Origin: Cutibacterium granulosum
GTDB taxonomy: Bacteria > Actinomycetota > Actinomycetes > Propionibacteriales > Propionibacteriaceae
Reading direction: 5' to 3'
DNA length: 64,000 nt
Assembly (NCBI RefSeq): GCF_900186975.1
Contig: NZ_LT906441.1
Coordinates: forward strand, 496,001-560,000
The first letter of the stretch is position 1; the number at the start of each line of letters is the position of its first letter. Below are positions 44,397-53,209 of the stretch, piece by piece. The translations under genes and the position numbers were made by a program. The notes under the pieces are model-generated. The model ran no database searches. It saw nothing but the letters and a program-made list of their open reading frames with translations, and was not told the DNA's origin.

Positions 44397-46768
44397 TGAC
44401 CGAACGTTCCCACTCCACGATCAGGTTGCGGTGGCCGGCGGTGGTTGCCCTGATCCTCGTACCACTGTTGGTGGTGGCTGGTCTGGTTGGCACGACCTGG
44501 CGGACCACTGACCGGCTGGATCAGGTGAAGGCGGCGGTCGTCAACAAGGACAAGGCCGTCAAGGTCCGTGGACAGGTGGTTCCCATGGGACGCCAGCTCA
44601 CCGCGGAACTGGTCGATTCCGGCTCTCCTGCCACCGACGGACACACCGTCGACTGGACCTTGACCGACGCTGACGGGGCGGCCAGGGGATTGCGAGATGG
44701 CACGTACTCGGTGGTCGTGACGATCCCGGAGTCCTTCTCGGCCGACGCCACCTCCTACTCGGCCAATGACGCCACCAAGGCCAGGCCGGCCCTCATCGAC
44801 ATCACCACCTCCCAGACCTCACCGGTCTCCGACACCACCATCGCGGCCCTCACTGCCCAGGTGGCGCGACGTTCCCTCAACACCACCCTGACCTCGGGGT
44901 ATCTCGAGAACGTCTACATCGGCTTCAACCAGTTCGCCCAGCGGATGGGCACGATGGCCGACGCCGCCGCCAAGCTCGATGACGGGGCGACGAAACTTGC
45001 CGATGGCACGAAGACGTCAGCCGCCGGAGCGAGGACCCTGGCCACCGGCATGACGAAGCTCAGTGGTGGAGCCCGGCAGTTGCAGGCCAACGGGGGCACG
45101 CTCACTGACGGCGTCTCCCAGCTCTCGGGTGGCCTCAGCGCTCTGTCCGACAAGGGCAAACAGCTCAGTGACGGTGCGAATGTGCTGGCCAGCGGGGTGG
45201 CGACCTACACCGATGGCACCGGCAAGGTCGTCGACGGAATCGGTCAGCTGTCCGCTGGCCTGACGACGATGGACCAGAAGGTCAGCGCGGCCACCGGCAA
45301 GATCGACACCTCCCAGCTCAACCAACTCACCGACGGGGCAAGCCAATTAGCGGACGGCATCGACCAATTCACCGATGGCCTGGTCGGATATCGCACCGAG
45401 ATTCGTCAGTACGCCTCCGGGGAGAAGACCGCCGAACTCAAGAAGGAGTCCTTGTCCAAGGGTGAGGCGGACTTCATGGCACGCTGCACCCAGAGGCACA
45501 CCGCACAGGATTGTCAGAACCTGCTGCCTCTCGTCCGCGAGGCCATGACCGACGGGTACGCCCTCGGGGTGAGGGCTGGATCGGCGGTGGCCGTCAAGGC
45601 GATGTCCGTCAAGGACCCCAACTCCGGCATGAGCATCGACGACGGCATCGACCAGCTGGCTGACGGCTCCTCGCAGCTGTCCCAGGGTGTCGACAAGTTC
45701 ACGGTCGAGATACGTACCGGACTGCCCAAGGTGGTCGGCCAGGTCGCCCAGCTGCGAGATGGCATCCATCAGATCGCCACTGGCGCCCAGACCTTGGCCG
45801 CCAAGTCCCAGCAACTCAAGGGAAGCGGGGCCAAGCTCTCCGCGGGGGCTGTGACCTTCGCCAATGGTGTTGACGCCTACACCGGCGGGGTCTCCAAGGC
45901 GGCCGCCTCGACCTCGAAGCTCGAGCAGGGAGTCAATCAGTACGTCGGCGGTGTGAATCACCTCTCTGACGGGGTGAGGAAGGCTTCCGCGGGGGTCGAC
46001 ACCTTTGCGTCCGGGATGACGAAACTCAATGGTGGGGCCCAGAGACTCACCGACGGCACTGGCACGTTCTCCGGTGAGCTTGCGGCCGGGGCCAAGAAGG
46101 TGCCGACCTACTCTCAGAATGACCGCACCAAGCTGGCTGACGTCGTGTCCGCTCCCGTCAATGGGGATGGGCCTGCCATTGCGACCTCGGTGGCCGCGGT
46201 GGCGGTTCTGCTCATCCTTGGTGCCTGGATCGCTGCTCTGGCGACCTGGCTGGTGGCTCGCACGATCCCCTCGGGGGCGCTGAGTTCCGCGCGCTCGACC
46301 CTGGGACTGCTGGCCCGGACGATGTCGGTCGGCGTCATCGTGACCGTCGCGGTGAGTATTGGCCTGACGGTCATCGGCGGGGTGGTGTTGGGTCTCTCGG
46401 TACCACGGTCGATCGGATTGGGAGGATTGCTGGTCCTCATCGGGGCGATGTTCGGCCTGATCAACCACGCCCTGGCCGCTTGGTTGCATGGCCTGGGGCG
46501 GCTCATCAGCGTCGTCCTGGTGACGGCGAGTGTTGCTGCCGGGCTGGCGAGCACCGTCCCCGCCCCGGTGCACGGGGTCGACGCCATCTCCCCGCTGCGA
46601 CCTGCTTTGCAGGCGGAGCAGGCTGTGGTGGCCGGGAACAATCCCAGCTTCGGGTCCCTGCTGGCCGTTGTCATATGGGCGGTGGCGGCCCTCATCGCCA
46701 GTCTGCTCGCAGTGGGGCGACGGCGTCAGACCAGTGCCAGGGAACTGCTGACCGCCAGCGAAGCCTGA
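44393..46768 (+). CDS. YhgE/Pip-family membrane protein
   Basis: The 791-residue protein has one N-terminal membrane segment (VVALILVPLLVVAGLVGTTW), a long extracytoplasmic middle region made of short repeats of the type GxxxLxxGxxxLxxG (DDGATKLADGTKTSAAGART, LSGGARQLQANGGTLTDGVS), and a C-terminal block of about five membrane segments. That is the YhgE/Pip plan, which includes phage receptors and proteins of type VII secretion and lipid export loci. It is coupled to the MMPL gene by an ATGA overlap, so the two probably form one export unit. Confidence 0.88.
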   Translation: MMTERSHSTIRLRWPAVVALILVPLLVVAGLVGTTWRTTDRLDQVKAAVVNKDKAVKVRGQVVPMGRQLTAELVDSGSPATDGHTVDWTLTDADGAARGLRDGTYSVVVTIPESFSADATSYSANDATKARPALIDITTSQTSPVSDTTIAALTAQVARRSLNTTLTSGYLENVYIGFNQFAQRMGTMADAAAKLDDGATKLADGTKTSAAGARTLATGMTKLSGGARQLQANGGTLTDGVSQLSGGLSALSDKGKQLSDGANVLASGVATYTDGTGKVVDGIGQLSAGLTTMDQKVSAATGKIDTSQLNQLTDGASQLADGIDQFTDGLVGYRTEIRQYASGEKTAELKKESLSKGEADFMARCTQRHTAQDCQNLLPLVREAMTDGYALGVRAGSAVAVKAMSVKDPNSGMSIDDGIDQLADGSSQLSQGVDKFTVEIRTGLPKVVGQVAQLRDGIHQIATGAQTLAAKSQQLKGSGAKLSAGAVTFANGVDAYTGGVSKAAASTSKLEQGVNQYVGGVNHLSDGVRKASAGVDTFASGMTKLNGGAQRLTDGTGTFSGELAAGAKKVPTYSQNDRTKLADVVSAPVNGDGPAIATSVAAVAVLLILGAWIAALATWLVARTIPSGALSSARSTLGLLARTMSVGVIVTVAVSIGLTVIGGVVLGLSVPRSIGLGGLLVLIGAMFGLINHALAAWLHGLGRLISVVLVTASVAAGLASTVPAPVHGVDAISPLRPALQAEQAVVAGNNPSFGSLLAVVIWAVAALIASLLAVGRRRQTSARELLTASEA

Positions 46769-46795
46769 GCGACGGCAGCGATCTAGAGTGGCACC

Positions 46796-46951
46796 ATGAA
46801 CAAACCCCTCCTCGCGAGTCTTGCCGTCCTGGCTAGTGTCGTTGCAGTGACCGGCCGGATCCGCTCGGTGCGGAGGGGTTGGATCGACGAGGTGTGGCGA
46901 TTCGGCATGGAGGGGATTGACGAGGGCCCCGACGACGAGCAGCGGAGTTGA
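46796..46951 (+). CDS. Possible small membrane protein, 51 residues
   Basis: I do not recognise this product. It starts MNKPLLASLAVLASVVAVTG, a likely single membrane segment, followed by RIRSVRRGW (positive inside) and an acidic tail ending DEGPDDEQRS. It lies 27 nt after the YhgE stop on the same strand, so it may be read from the same transcript. There is no clear Shine-Dalgarno before the ATG. The hydrophobic-basic-acidic layout is more protein-like than a random frame, but a chance ORF cannot be excluded. Confidence 0.4.
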   Translation: MNKPLLASLAVLASVVAVTGRIRSVRRGWIDEVWRFGMEGIDEGPDDEQRS

Positions 46952-46987
46952 TCGTCGATGCCAGGCGGCCCCTCATTCGGTCCGGTC

Positions 46988-47877
46988 TCACTCAGTGCGT
47001 GCCAGCCCGTCATCGAGCACTCGGCCAAGGAGGGGACGGGTGCTCCACAGCCCCAGCCGCACCACCCCGGCTCCCAGCAGAATGGTGCCCACGATGGTGA
47101 TCACCGCAACCGGCCTGGCGAGCAGGGCCATGCCCATCAAGGGAATGAGCAGCAGTCCGGTGGCGATGATGCCGATGGCCATGGCGAATCGCATTGGTGA
47201 CAGGACCGTGATGCGTCGGGCCCTGTCCTGGGCGGCCAGATCCATTCCGACGACGTCCAGCCCCACCTCGACGCCGCGACGGTCGAGGATCGCGGCAGCC
47301 TGATTGACCCCCACCGAACAGGCGACGGTGGCGAAGACGATCGCCGAGTCGATCACCTGCGACCTCGCAATGGCGACTCGCTGTGCCTGGCCCCCGGAGA
47401 GCTGACCGATGCGGCGCTCCTCCATGCCAGCCAACCCCATGGAGCTGAGCCACTGGGCGGCATGGCGGATGGCCTCGTCCTTCGGTGTGCCATTGAGCAT
47501 GAGGGGCAGCGCAGTGTTCTCCACGGCAGTGAGCTCGAGGACGAGCATGCCCTGCTGGAAGACGAACCCGAGGGATTCACGTCGCAGTCCGGCACGGTCC
47601 CCGGTGGTGAGGGACTCGACGTTGACGGTACGTCTGGGCAGGTTCAGCTCGATGCTGCCGGAATCAGCGGAGAGGATCCCCGACAGGCAGTGCAACAGAG
47701 TGGTCTTGCCCGAACCAGACGGTCCCATGACGGCGACCGACTGGCCGGCGGGGATGGTGAGGTCGACTGGTCGAGGGCACGGGTGGAGCCATAGGCCTTC
47801 GTCAGCGCCTGGGTGCGTAGCCGGGCACCGGGGGTGATGTCGGTCGGGGGAGCGTCTTGGTGCGGTGTCGTCAGCAT
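46988..47877 (-). pseudogene. Broken ABC transporter: ATPase N-half fused to FtsX-type permease C-end
   Basis: Two lesions are visible. The start (MLTTPHQDAPPTDITPGARL, ATG at 47877) runs into ...KAYGSTRALDQ, where one base is missing around 47767. The downstream frame then continues as VDLTIPAGQSVAVMGPSGSG with an intact Walker A and signature (LSGGQAQRVAIARS). At about 47330 the ATPase stops in IVFA, before the Walker B aspartate-glutamate. It is joined in frame to a permease fragment (VACSVGVNQAAAILDRRGVE and two membrane segments). The missing part would be the ATPase C-terminus plus most of the permease. A MacB/FtsX pair has thus been lost by frameshift and an internal deletion. The product should be inactive. 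Confidence 0.85.
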
Positions 47878-48237
47878 GGCATCCGTTTTCTGTGGAGAAC
47901 TCCCGAGGATCCATGGGTGCTACCACCGTGGGTGGCATGTGGGGTCGATGGCAACATCATTGCCACACGTCGATTCCAGGTTTGTCTGGCGGTCGACAGT
48001 TTTGTGGCTCCAACGAGGGCTGAGGGTGGTCGTGCCAGGACCAGACGCTGGCCTGCAGTGCCGCCCGACCGGCTGGGCAGAAAGCTGGGCGCAAAACTGC
48101 GGTGGCGGCGAGATGATCCTGGCCGCCGCCTGGCTGCTGAAGCCATGATGGTGCCCACGTCGTGACGGCAACGATGGTGACGAGGGCGATGCCGGTGTGG
48201 TAATTCTGCGCGTGCGGCGCTGTGTTGCCACGCCGCT
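47878..48237. other. Gap between the ABC pseudogene and the ABC exporter genes
   Basis: No gene is supported in these 360 bp. TGGCAA (47949-47954) and TTGCCA (47960-47965) form a small inverted repeat that could be an operator of the lost gene. No terminator-like hairpin is evident for the exporter operon that ends at 48238. Confidence 0.35.
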
Positions 48238-50199
48238 TTACACGCGCCTCTGGTTCGACCACATTTGCCACAGCTGGGCGAACCGGCCGTCACCGCAACG
48301 CAGCTGCTCGGGGGGCCCGACCTCAACGATCCGGCCACCATCCATCACCGCGACCTCGTCTGCCATCGCCACCTGGGACAAGCGGTGGGCCACGACCAGC
48401 GCAGTCCGGCCGGTCACGACCTCGGCGGCAGCCCGGTCCAGGACGGCCGCACCGGAGCTTCCCGCCTCCGCGGTGGCCTCATCGAGGATGATGATCGGAG
48501 GATCTGCCAGCAGGGCACGAGCCAGCGCGACCTGCTGGGCTCGCGCCGGTGACAATCGCGTCCCCAAGCGACCCACCACGGTGTCGAGACCCTCGGGAAG
48601 ATCATCGACCCAATCGGCACCGACCCTGGACAGGGCGTCCAGGACGGCCTCGCGCACCCGTTCGTCGGGCCAGTCCTCGGCCTGGACCGGCAGGCCCAGC
48701 GCCACGTCGTCGAGCAAGGTGCCCGAGAAGATGTGGATCTCCTGACTGACGAGCACCGTCCGGGCCAAGGCAGGCGTCATGGCGATCCTGCCCGACCGAG
48801 GCTCCAACAGACCGGCCACCAGAGCAGCCAGTGTGGACTTGCCCGCCCCCGACTCCCCGACGAGCACCGTCGTGTGACCGGCCGGAATCTCCAGATTCAC
48901 CCGGTGCAGGACGTCTGGACCGTTCTGATAACCGAAGCTCACCTGCTCCACCCGCACCGACGCCGACCCTCGCGAGTGCTGCTGCGGGAGAGGCGGCTCG
49001 ATCGGGCAACGATCACCTTCGCGGGCCTGTCCCAGCCTCAGCAGGGCTGGGTCGTGAGTGCCGTGATCGCGGTGGATCGATTCCCCTCGGGTCTCCTCCG
49101 GTGCTGCAGGCCAGCCATGTTCCGTCGTCTCGGACCCATCATGCCCTCGCCCTTCGGCCCCAGCATGAGCATGCGTCGTGGGCATGGCCTGTTCCGAGGC
49201 CGCAGGCTCCTCGGGACGCAGACAGATCACCCCGACCACCCGCTGCAGACACACCCAGGCGGCCTGCAGATTGTTGAGGAACATCAGCAGGAACCGCACC
49301 GGGGAGAACAATCGGAGCAGCACCAGGACCGCCGTCGCAGCCGCGCCGACGCTCACCCGATTCGTCATGACGAGCAGATACCCCGTCCAGGCGACGCCGA
49401 TGGTGGCCACTGCCTCCCCGACGAGAAGTCGCACCGCCAAGGTGTTGCCGAGGAATCGCCCACGCAGACTCCATCGCACGGCCTGCCACGACCCGTCGGC
49501 CACCGTGTGCGTGCGCAGGCCCTCCACGCCGAAGGCGCGCACCGCGTCCAGCCCGTGGATCGTCGACAGGATGTGTTGCGACTGGGTCGTCGAGGCTCGT
49601 CTCTCCGCCTGGTACACCGGCTGCGCAGTGCGCAGGAACTCCCGGATCGCCAACCCGTAGAGCACCCCAGCGAGCACCACGGGAATGAAGAAGCACGGAT
49701 GCAGGCTTGCCAGCGCCCCCACCGACACGATCACCATGATCATGGTGTTGACGAGCCGTGGCAGCGCCCCGTTGGCGGCATCCCGCACCGCAGTGACGTC
49801 GTCGGAGGCTCGCGAGACGAGGTCGGCGGTGCCGGCCCCCTCCACCCGCTGCTGGTCCAGCCCCAGCCCGACCGCAATCATCTCCTCCCGCAGGCGGGTG
49901 ACGATGGTCGTGAAGAAGGACGGCGTGAGCGCCTGGGCGGCGCCGTTGCAGATCCCCGAACCGACGACTGCAGCCCCCATCACCAAGGCCGGTGTGAGCA
50001 GCGCGGACGGCGATTGGCGGGTGCGCGCAGCATCGATGATCCACCCAGTGGCCATCGGCACCGCCAGATCGAGGATGGCTCCCAGCGCCACCACGACGAT
50101 GGCGGCGACGAAGTATCTGCGCACCCCCTTCGAGGTCCGGTGGACCTCTCGACGGACCTGCGCGGGGGTGGCCAGTGGCAACCAGTGCCGGGTGCTCAT
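48238..50199 (-). CDS. ABC exporter half (permease-ATPase) with intact Walker sites but degenerate signature
   Basis: The 653-residue protein is a type I ABC exporter half. Six membrane segments (residues ~28-320) are followed by a low-complexity His/Ser-rich linker and an ATPase domain. The ATPase has an intact Walker A (GESGAGKST, ~residue 453), a Q-loop region (TVLVSQEIHIFSGTL), an intact Walker B with catalytic Glu (PIIILDEATAE), and H-loop His (LVVAHRLSQ). The signature is degenerate: LSPARAQQV where LSGGQ is expected. Its ATG overlaps the partner's stop by 4 nt, so the two form a heterodimer. The substrate is unknown; its place in the CobN operon suggests export of a metal-related compound. 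Confidence 0.87.
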   Translation of the reverse strand: MSTRHWLPLATPAQVRREVHRTSKGVRRYFVAAIVVVALGAILDLAVPMATGWIIDAARTRQSPSALLTPALVMGAAVVGSGICNGAAQALTPSFFTTIVTRLREEMIAVGLGLDQQRVEGAGTADLVSRASDDVTAVRDAANGALPRLVNTMIMVIVSVGALASLHPCFFIPVVLAGVLYGLAIREFLRTAQPVYQAERRASTTQSQHILSTIHGLDAVRAFGVEGLRTHTVADGSWQAVRWSLRGRFLGNTLAVRLLVGEAVATIGVAWTGYLLVMTNRVSVGAAATAVLVLLRLFSPVRFLLMFLNNLQAAWVCLQRVVGVICLRPEEPAASEQAMPTTHAHAGAEGRGHDGSETTEHGWPAAPEETRGESIHRDHGTHDPALLRLGQAREGDRCPIEPPLPQQHSRGSASVRVEQVSFGYQNGPDVLHRVNLEIPAGHTTVLVGESGAGKSTLAALVAGLLEPRSGRIAMTPALARTVLVSQEIHIFSGTLLDDVALGLPVQAEDWPDERVREAVLDALSRVGADWVDDLPEGLDTVVGRLGTRLSPARAQQVALARALLADPPIIILDEATAEAGSSGAAVLDRAAAEVVTGRTALVVAHRLSQVAMADEVAVMDGGRIVEVGPPEQLRCGDGRFAQLWQMWSNQRRV

Positions 50200-52076
50200 G
50201 ACAACATCTCCCGGTAGCCGTCGTGACCCAACAGTTCCCGGTGCGGGGCACGAGCGACCAGGTGGCCGGCGTCGTCGAACAGCACCACCTCGTCCATGCG
50301 GTCCAGCAGGGCGGGAGAGGTCGTGGCGATGAGAGTGGTGCGCCCAGCTCGTAGCTCACCCATCCGTTCGGCGATGGCGGCGGTGGTGGCGGCGTCGATG
50401 CTCGTGGTGGGATCGATGAGAACCAGACCATCGGGGGCGTGGATGAGGGCGCGGGCCAGGGCCAGCCGCTGTCGCTGTCCGCCCGAGACGTGCCGACCGC
50501 CCTCCCCGACGCCGGTCTGCAGCCCATGCGGCAACTCGGCGATGGTGGTGTCCAGGGCAGCCGCCCGTACGACGGCGTCCAGCATGTCGTCCCTCGTACT
50601 GCCCAACATGATGTTGGCCTGGACGGTGTCGTCGAACAACTCCGGGGAGCGCGGTGCCACCAACACCAGGGCACGTTTGCGGGCCGGACCCAACTGGCTG
50701 GCCGGCACCCCGTTGAGGAGGGTGTGGGAACCATGCACGATGGCCTGTGCCAAGGCGTCACACACCTGTTGGGGGGCGACGATCCCCAGGTGCGCCCCGG
50801 GGGGCACGTCGAGCTGGAGACTCGGGTCCTCCACCTGGACGTGCAGGTGCACCGGGGTGCGCCCCGGGCGGTCGCCAGAACATGTGCAGTCAGGGTATGT
50901 GGGGTGGCTTCTCGGGCCCTCGCCGCCTTGACCACCCGGGCTCTCGTCGATCCTCGAGCTCCCGTCGGGACGGTCTGTGGAGGTGGGGTGCTCGTCGTCG
51001 GGATGGACCTGCCAGGCGACCGGGCTGTCGTGCAGCTCGCAGAACCGATCCCCGGAGGCATGGGCGTTGGCAAGCATCGTCGCGGTGTCGACACCGAGAG
51101 CTCGCAGCGGCGGCCCCAAGGTCTGGGCCAGCCCCACCACGGTGACGAGACTCCCGACGCTGATTCGCCCGTCCAGGGTGAGCCAGCCGGCCAACACCGT
51201 CAGGACGGTGATGAACACCCCCACCGAGGCGTTGACGGTGCCGGTGTAGACCCCCTTGACCCGACGGGTGCGCAGGGTGGCTGCCAAGCCCTCCCGGCTG
51301 GCGACCCGGAACCTCGCAGTGGCACGACGGGAGGCCGACAGCCCCTGGATGACGCGTAGCCCACTGGTGAGATCTGCCGCTGCCCCAGCCACGGCAGCCT
51401 CGGCCCGACGCTCACGACGAGTGCTGCGCTTGACCGGTGCCACCCCCTTGACCGACAGCAGGATGAGCAGCGGAATGGCGCACACCGTCGCCAGCACCAG
51501 CCAGCCGTTGATGAGTGCCATCGCGATGAGCGACCCGAACAGGGTGACGACATTGCCCGGTATGGACGTCAACGCGATGAAGGAACGGGAAACCGTCCGT
51601 ACGTCGGTGACGAGGACGGCCAGCAGGTCACCGGGAAGACGTGGTGGGCCCCCGATCCCCTCCGGGGCAATGATGCGTTCGAGGGCCTGCACCCGAAGGT
51701 CATGCTCACTCACCGCGGCCCCGACGTTGGTCTGCATCCGCGCCGTCTGGGCCGCCGCACGGACCACGTAGGCCAGCGCCACCAGGGCCAACCACCCGGC
51801 CAGGGCAGTCGCGTCACCAGCCACGACCCCGTCGTCGATGGCGCGTCCCAGGACCATCGGGACACCGATGTTCACCAGGCTGACGAGGGCCGATGCGATG
51901 GATCCGGGTCTCAGCCAGTGTCGTCCGTCATGGGCCATGCGCCGGATCAGGGCACGTCCGTCGTGGGTCTGGCTCGTGTCGATGAGGGGATCGTCGATGG
52001 CCGGTGGGGTCTGCCCGGGGATGCGGGGCAGCCACCGTACTCTCGGGTGCCAGGAACGGTGCGGGGAACGAATCAC
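50196..52076 (-). CDS. ABC exporter half (permease-ATPase) with intact signature but degenerate Walker sites
   Basis: The 626-residue partner subunit has six membrane segments (residues ~55-310) and an ATPase domain in which the P-loop is lost. The segment expected to be Walker A reads GIVAPQQVCDALAQA, with no Gly-Lys-Ser/Thr. Walker B lacks the catalytic Glu (LVLIDPTTSID) and the H-loop has no His (LIATTSPALL). The signature VSGGQRQRLALARAL is intact. Combined with the partner, one complete ATP site forms (partner Walker A with this signature). The other site is dead on both sides. The GTG start at 52076 overlaps the short upstream ORF. Confidence 0.85.
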   Translation of the reverse strand: MIRSPHRSWHPRVRWLPRIPGQTPPAIDDPLIDTSQTHDGRALIRRMAHDGRHWLRPGSIASALVSLVNIGVPMVLGRAIDDGVVAGDATALAGWLALVALAYVVRAAAQTARMQTNVGAAVSEHDLRVQALERIIAPEGIGGPPRLPGDLLAVLVTDVRTVSRSFIALTSIPGNVVTLFGSLIAMALINGWLVLATVCAIPLLILLSVKGVAPVKRSTRRERRAEAAVAGAAADLTSGLRVIQGLSASRRATARFRVASREGLAATLRTRRVKGVYTGTVNASVGVFITVLTVLAGWLTLDGRISVGSLVTVVGLAQTLGPPLRALGVDTATMLANAHASGDRFCELHDSPVAWQVHPDDEHPTSTDRPDGSSRIDESPGGQGGEGPRSHPTYPDCTCSGDRPGRTPVHLHVQVEDPSLQLDVPPGAHLGIVAPQQVCDALAQAIVHGSHTLLNGVPASQLGPARKRALVLVAPRSPELFDDTVQANIMLGSTRDDMLDAVVRAAALDTTIAELPHGLQTGVGEGGRHVSGGQRQRLALARALIHAPDGLVLIDPTTSIDAATTAAIAERMGELRAGRTTLIATTSPALLDRMDEVVLFDDAGHLVARAPHRELLGHDGYREMLS

Positions 52077-52177
52077 ACTGCTCCCGGACCATCGGATGAG
52101 CTGCCGACCGTACTCGCGTCACTGAAGCAGCCCACACTCCCCATCTGCTCGGGGTGGGTGCAGTGTCCGGGATCCAT
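52073..52177 (-). CDS. 34-codon ORF between chlI and the exporter genes
   Basis: I do not recognise this peptide. It starts MDPGHCTHPEQMG, has cysteines at positions 6 and 17, and a Ser/Gly-rich tail. Its TGA overlaps the GTG start of the downstream exporter gene (GTGTGATT), and its ATG is 17 nt after the chlI stop. That makes it a candidate coupled gene in an otherwise gapless operon. No strong Shine-Dalgarno precedes it. It may be a small metal-binding or precursor peptide, or simply an open spacer. Confidence 0.35.
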   Translation of the reverse strand: MDPGHCTHPEQMGSVGCFSDASTVGSSSDGPGAV

Positions 52178-52194
52178 GGTTTCCACGGGCCTCA

Positions 52195-53208
52195 TCAGCT
52201 CCTCTGCTCCCAGGGAGTTGTCGGATCCGGTGACCCCACGGACTCCAGGGGACGCCGTCTCATACGGTGCGGCAGCACCAGCCGGGCTGCCTGGGCGAGG
52301 TCGTCGGTGGAGATCTGGGTGCGTGCCTGCCAGGCCGCCAGGGTGCGTGCCGCCCGTACCATCATGATGTCGGCACGGTGACCGTCGACGTGGGCGTTGA
52401 GGCAGGTGTGCGACACCGTCATGAGGGTGTCGTCGTCAATGACCACCTGGTCGACGAGGCCACTGGCTCGTGTGATTCGTTCACTCATCTCGTGGCTGGC
52501 TTCCTCCCACGTACGTGTGAATCCTGCCGGGTCGTCCTCGAAGGCCAGCCGGCGCCGGATGACCTCGACACGCTGGTCGAGATCGTCCTCCCCGCCGACG
52601 GTGACACACAGTCCGAACCGGTCGAGCAGTTGGGGGCGCAGCTCGCCCTCCTCGGGATTCATGGTACCGACCAAGGTGAATCTCGCCGGATGGGTGACAC
52701 TGATTCCCTCCCGCTCGACGGTGTTGACGCCCATCGCGGCGGAGTCCAGCAGCAGGTCGACGACGTGATCATCGAGCAGGTTCACCTCGTCGACGTAGAG
52801 GATCGCCCGGTGCGCCGCAGCCAACAGACCGGGCTCGAAGCGACGTCGTCCCTCCCGCAGGGCCGTCTCCATGTCGAGGGTTCCGGTGACGCGGTCCTCG
52901 GTGGCTCCCACCGGCAGCTCGACCACGGGCACCCGGACGGTGCGCGGCTCGGGCATGGTCTCGGGCACTCCGAGCTCGGCAGCGTGGACCGGATACTCCT
53001 CGGGGGACAGGTGGTAGGCCCCGGGAACCTCCTGGTGCTCCGGGAGCAGGGCTGCCAGGCCACGTACCGCCGTGGACTTCGCGGTTCCTTTCTCGCCGCG
53101 GATGAGCACCCCGGACAGATCGGGGCTGATCGAGGCGAGGATGAGGGCCAGCTTCATCTCCTCCTGTCCGACGATGGCGCAGAAGGGGTAGACGGGGCGT
53201 TGTGCCAT
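52195..53208 (-). CDS. Magnesium-chelatase I-type AAA+ subunit (ChlI/BchI-like)
   Basis: ChlI-type subunits are AAA+ motors that work with a D-type subunit to drive metal insertion by an H/N-type subunit. The 337-residue protein has Walker A (RGEKGTAKST, Lys44), Walker B (AILYVDEVNLL), the ChlI insert around residues 85-110 (RVPVVELPVGATEDRVTGTL), sensor 1 (LVGTMNPEEGELRPQLLDRF), and the C-terminal lid. It starts 1 nt after the ChlD-like gene stop. No other chlorophyll gene is present, so the target is the CobN-like subunit encoded upstream in the operon. Confidence 0.9.
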   Translation of the reverse strand: MAQRPVYPFCAIVGQEEMKLALILASISPDLSGVLIRGEKGTAKSTAVRGLAALLPEHQEVPGAYHLSPEEYPVHAAELGVPETMPEPRTVRVPVVELPVGATEDRVTGTLDMETALREGRRRFEPGLLAAAHRAILYVDEVNLLDDHVVDLLLDSAAMGVNTVEREGISVTHPARFTLVGTMNPEEGELRPQLLDRFGLCVTVGGEDDLDQRVEVIRRRLAFEDDPAGFTRTWEEASHEMSERITRASGLVDQVVIDDDTLMTVSHTCLNAHVDGHRADIMMVRAARTLAAWQARTQISTDDLAQAARLVLPHRMRRRPLESVGSPDPTTPWEQRS

Positions 53209-53209
53209 G

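Noticed and set aside
44990-46080. Repeats in the YhgE gene as a possible tandem-repeat element or CRISPR
   Set aside because: The repeats are short protein-level G/L-rich heptad-like repeats inside a coding frame, with no identical spacer-repeat structure.
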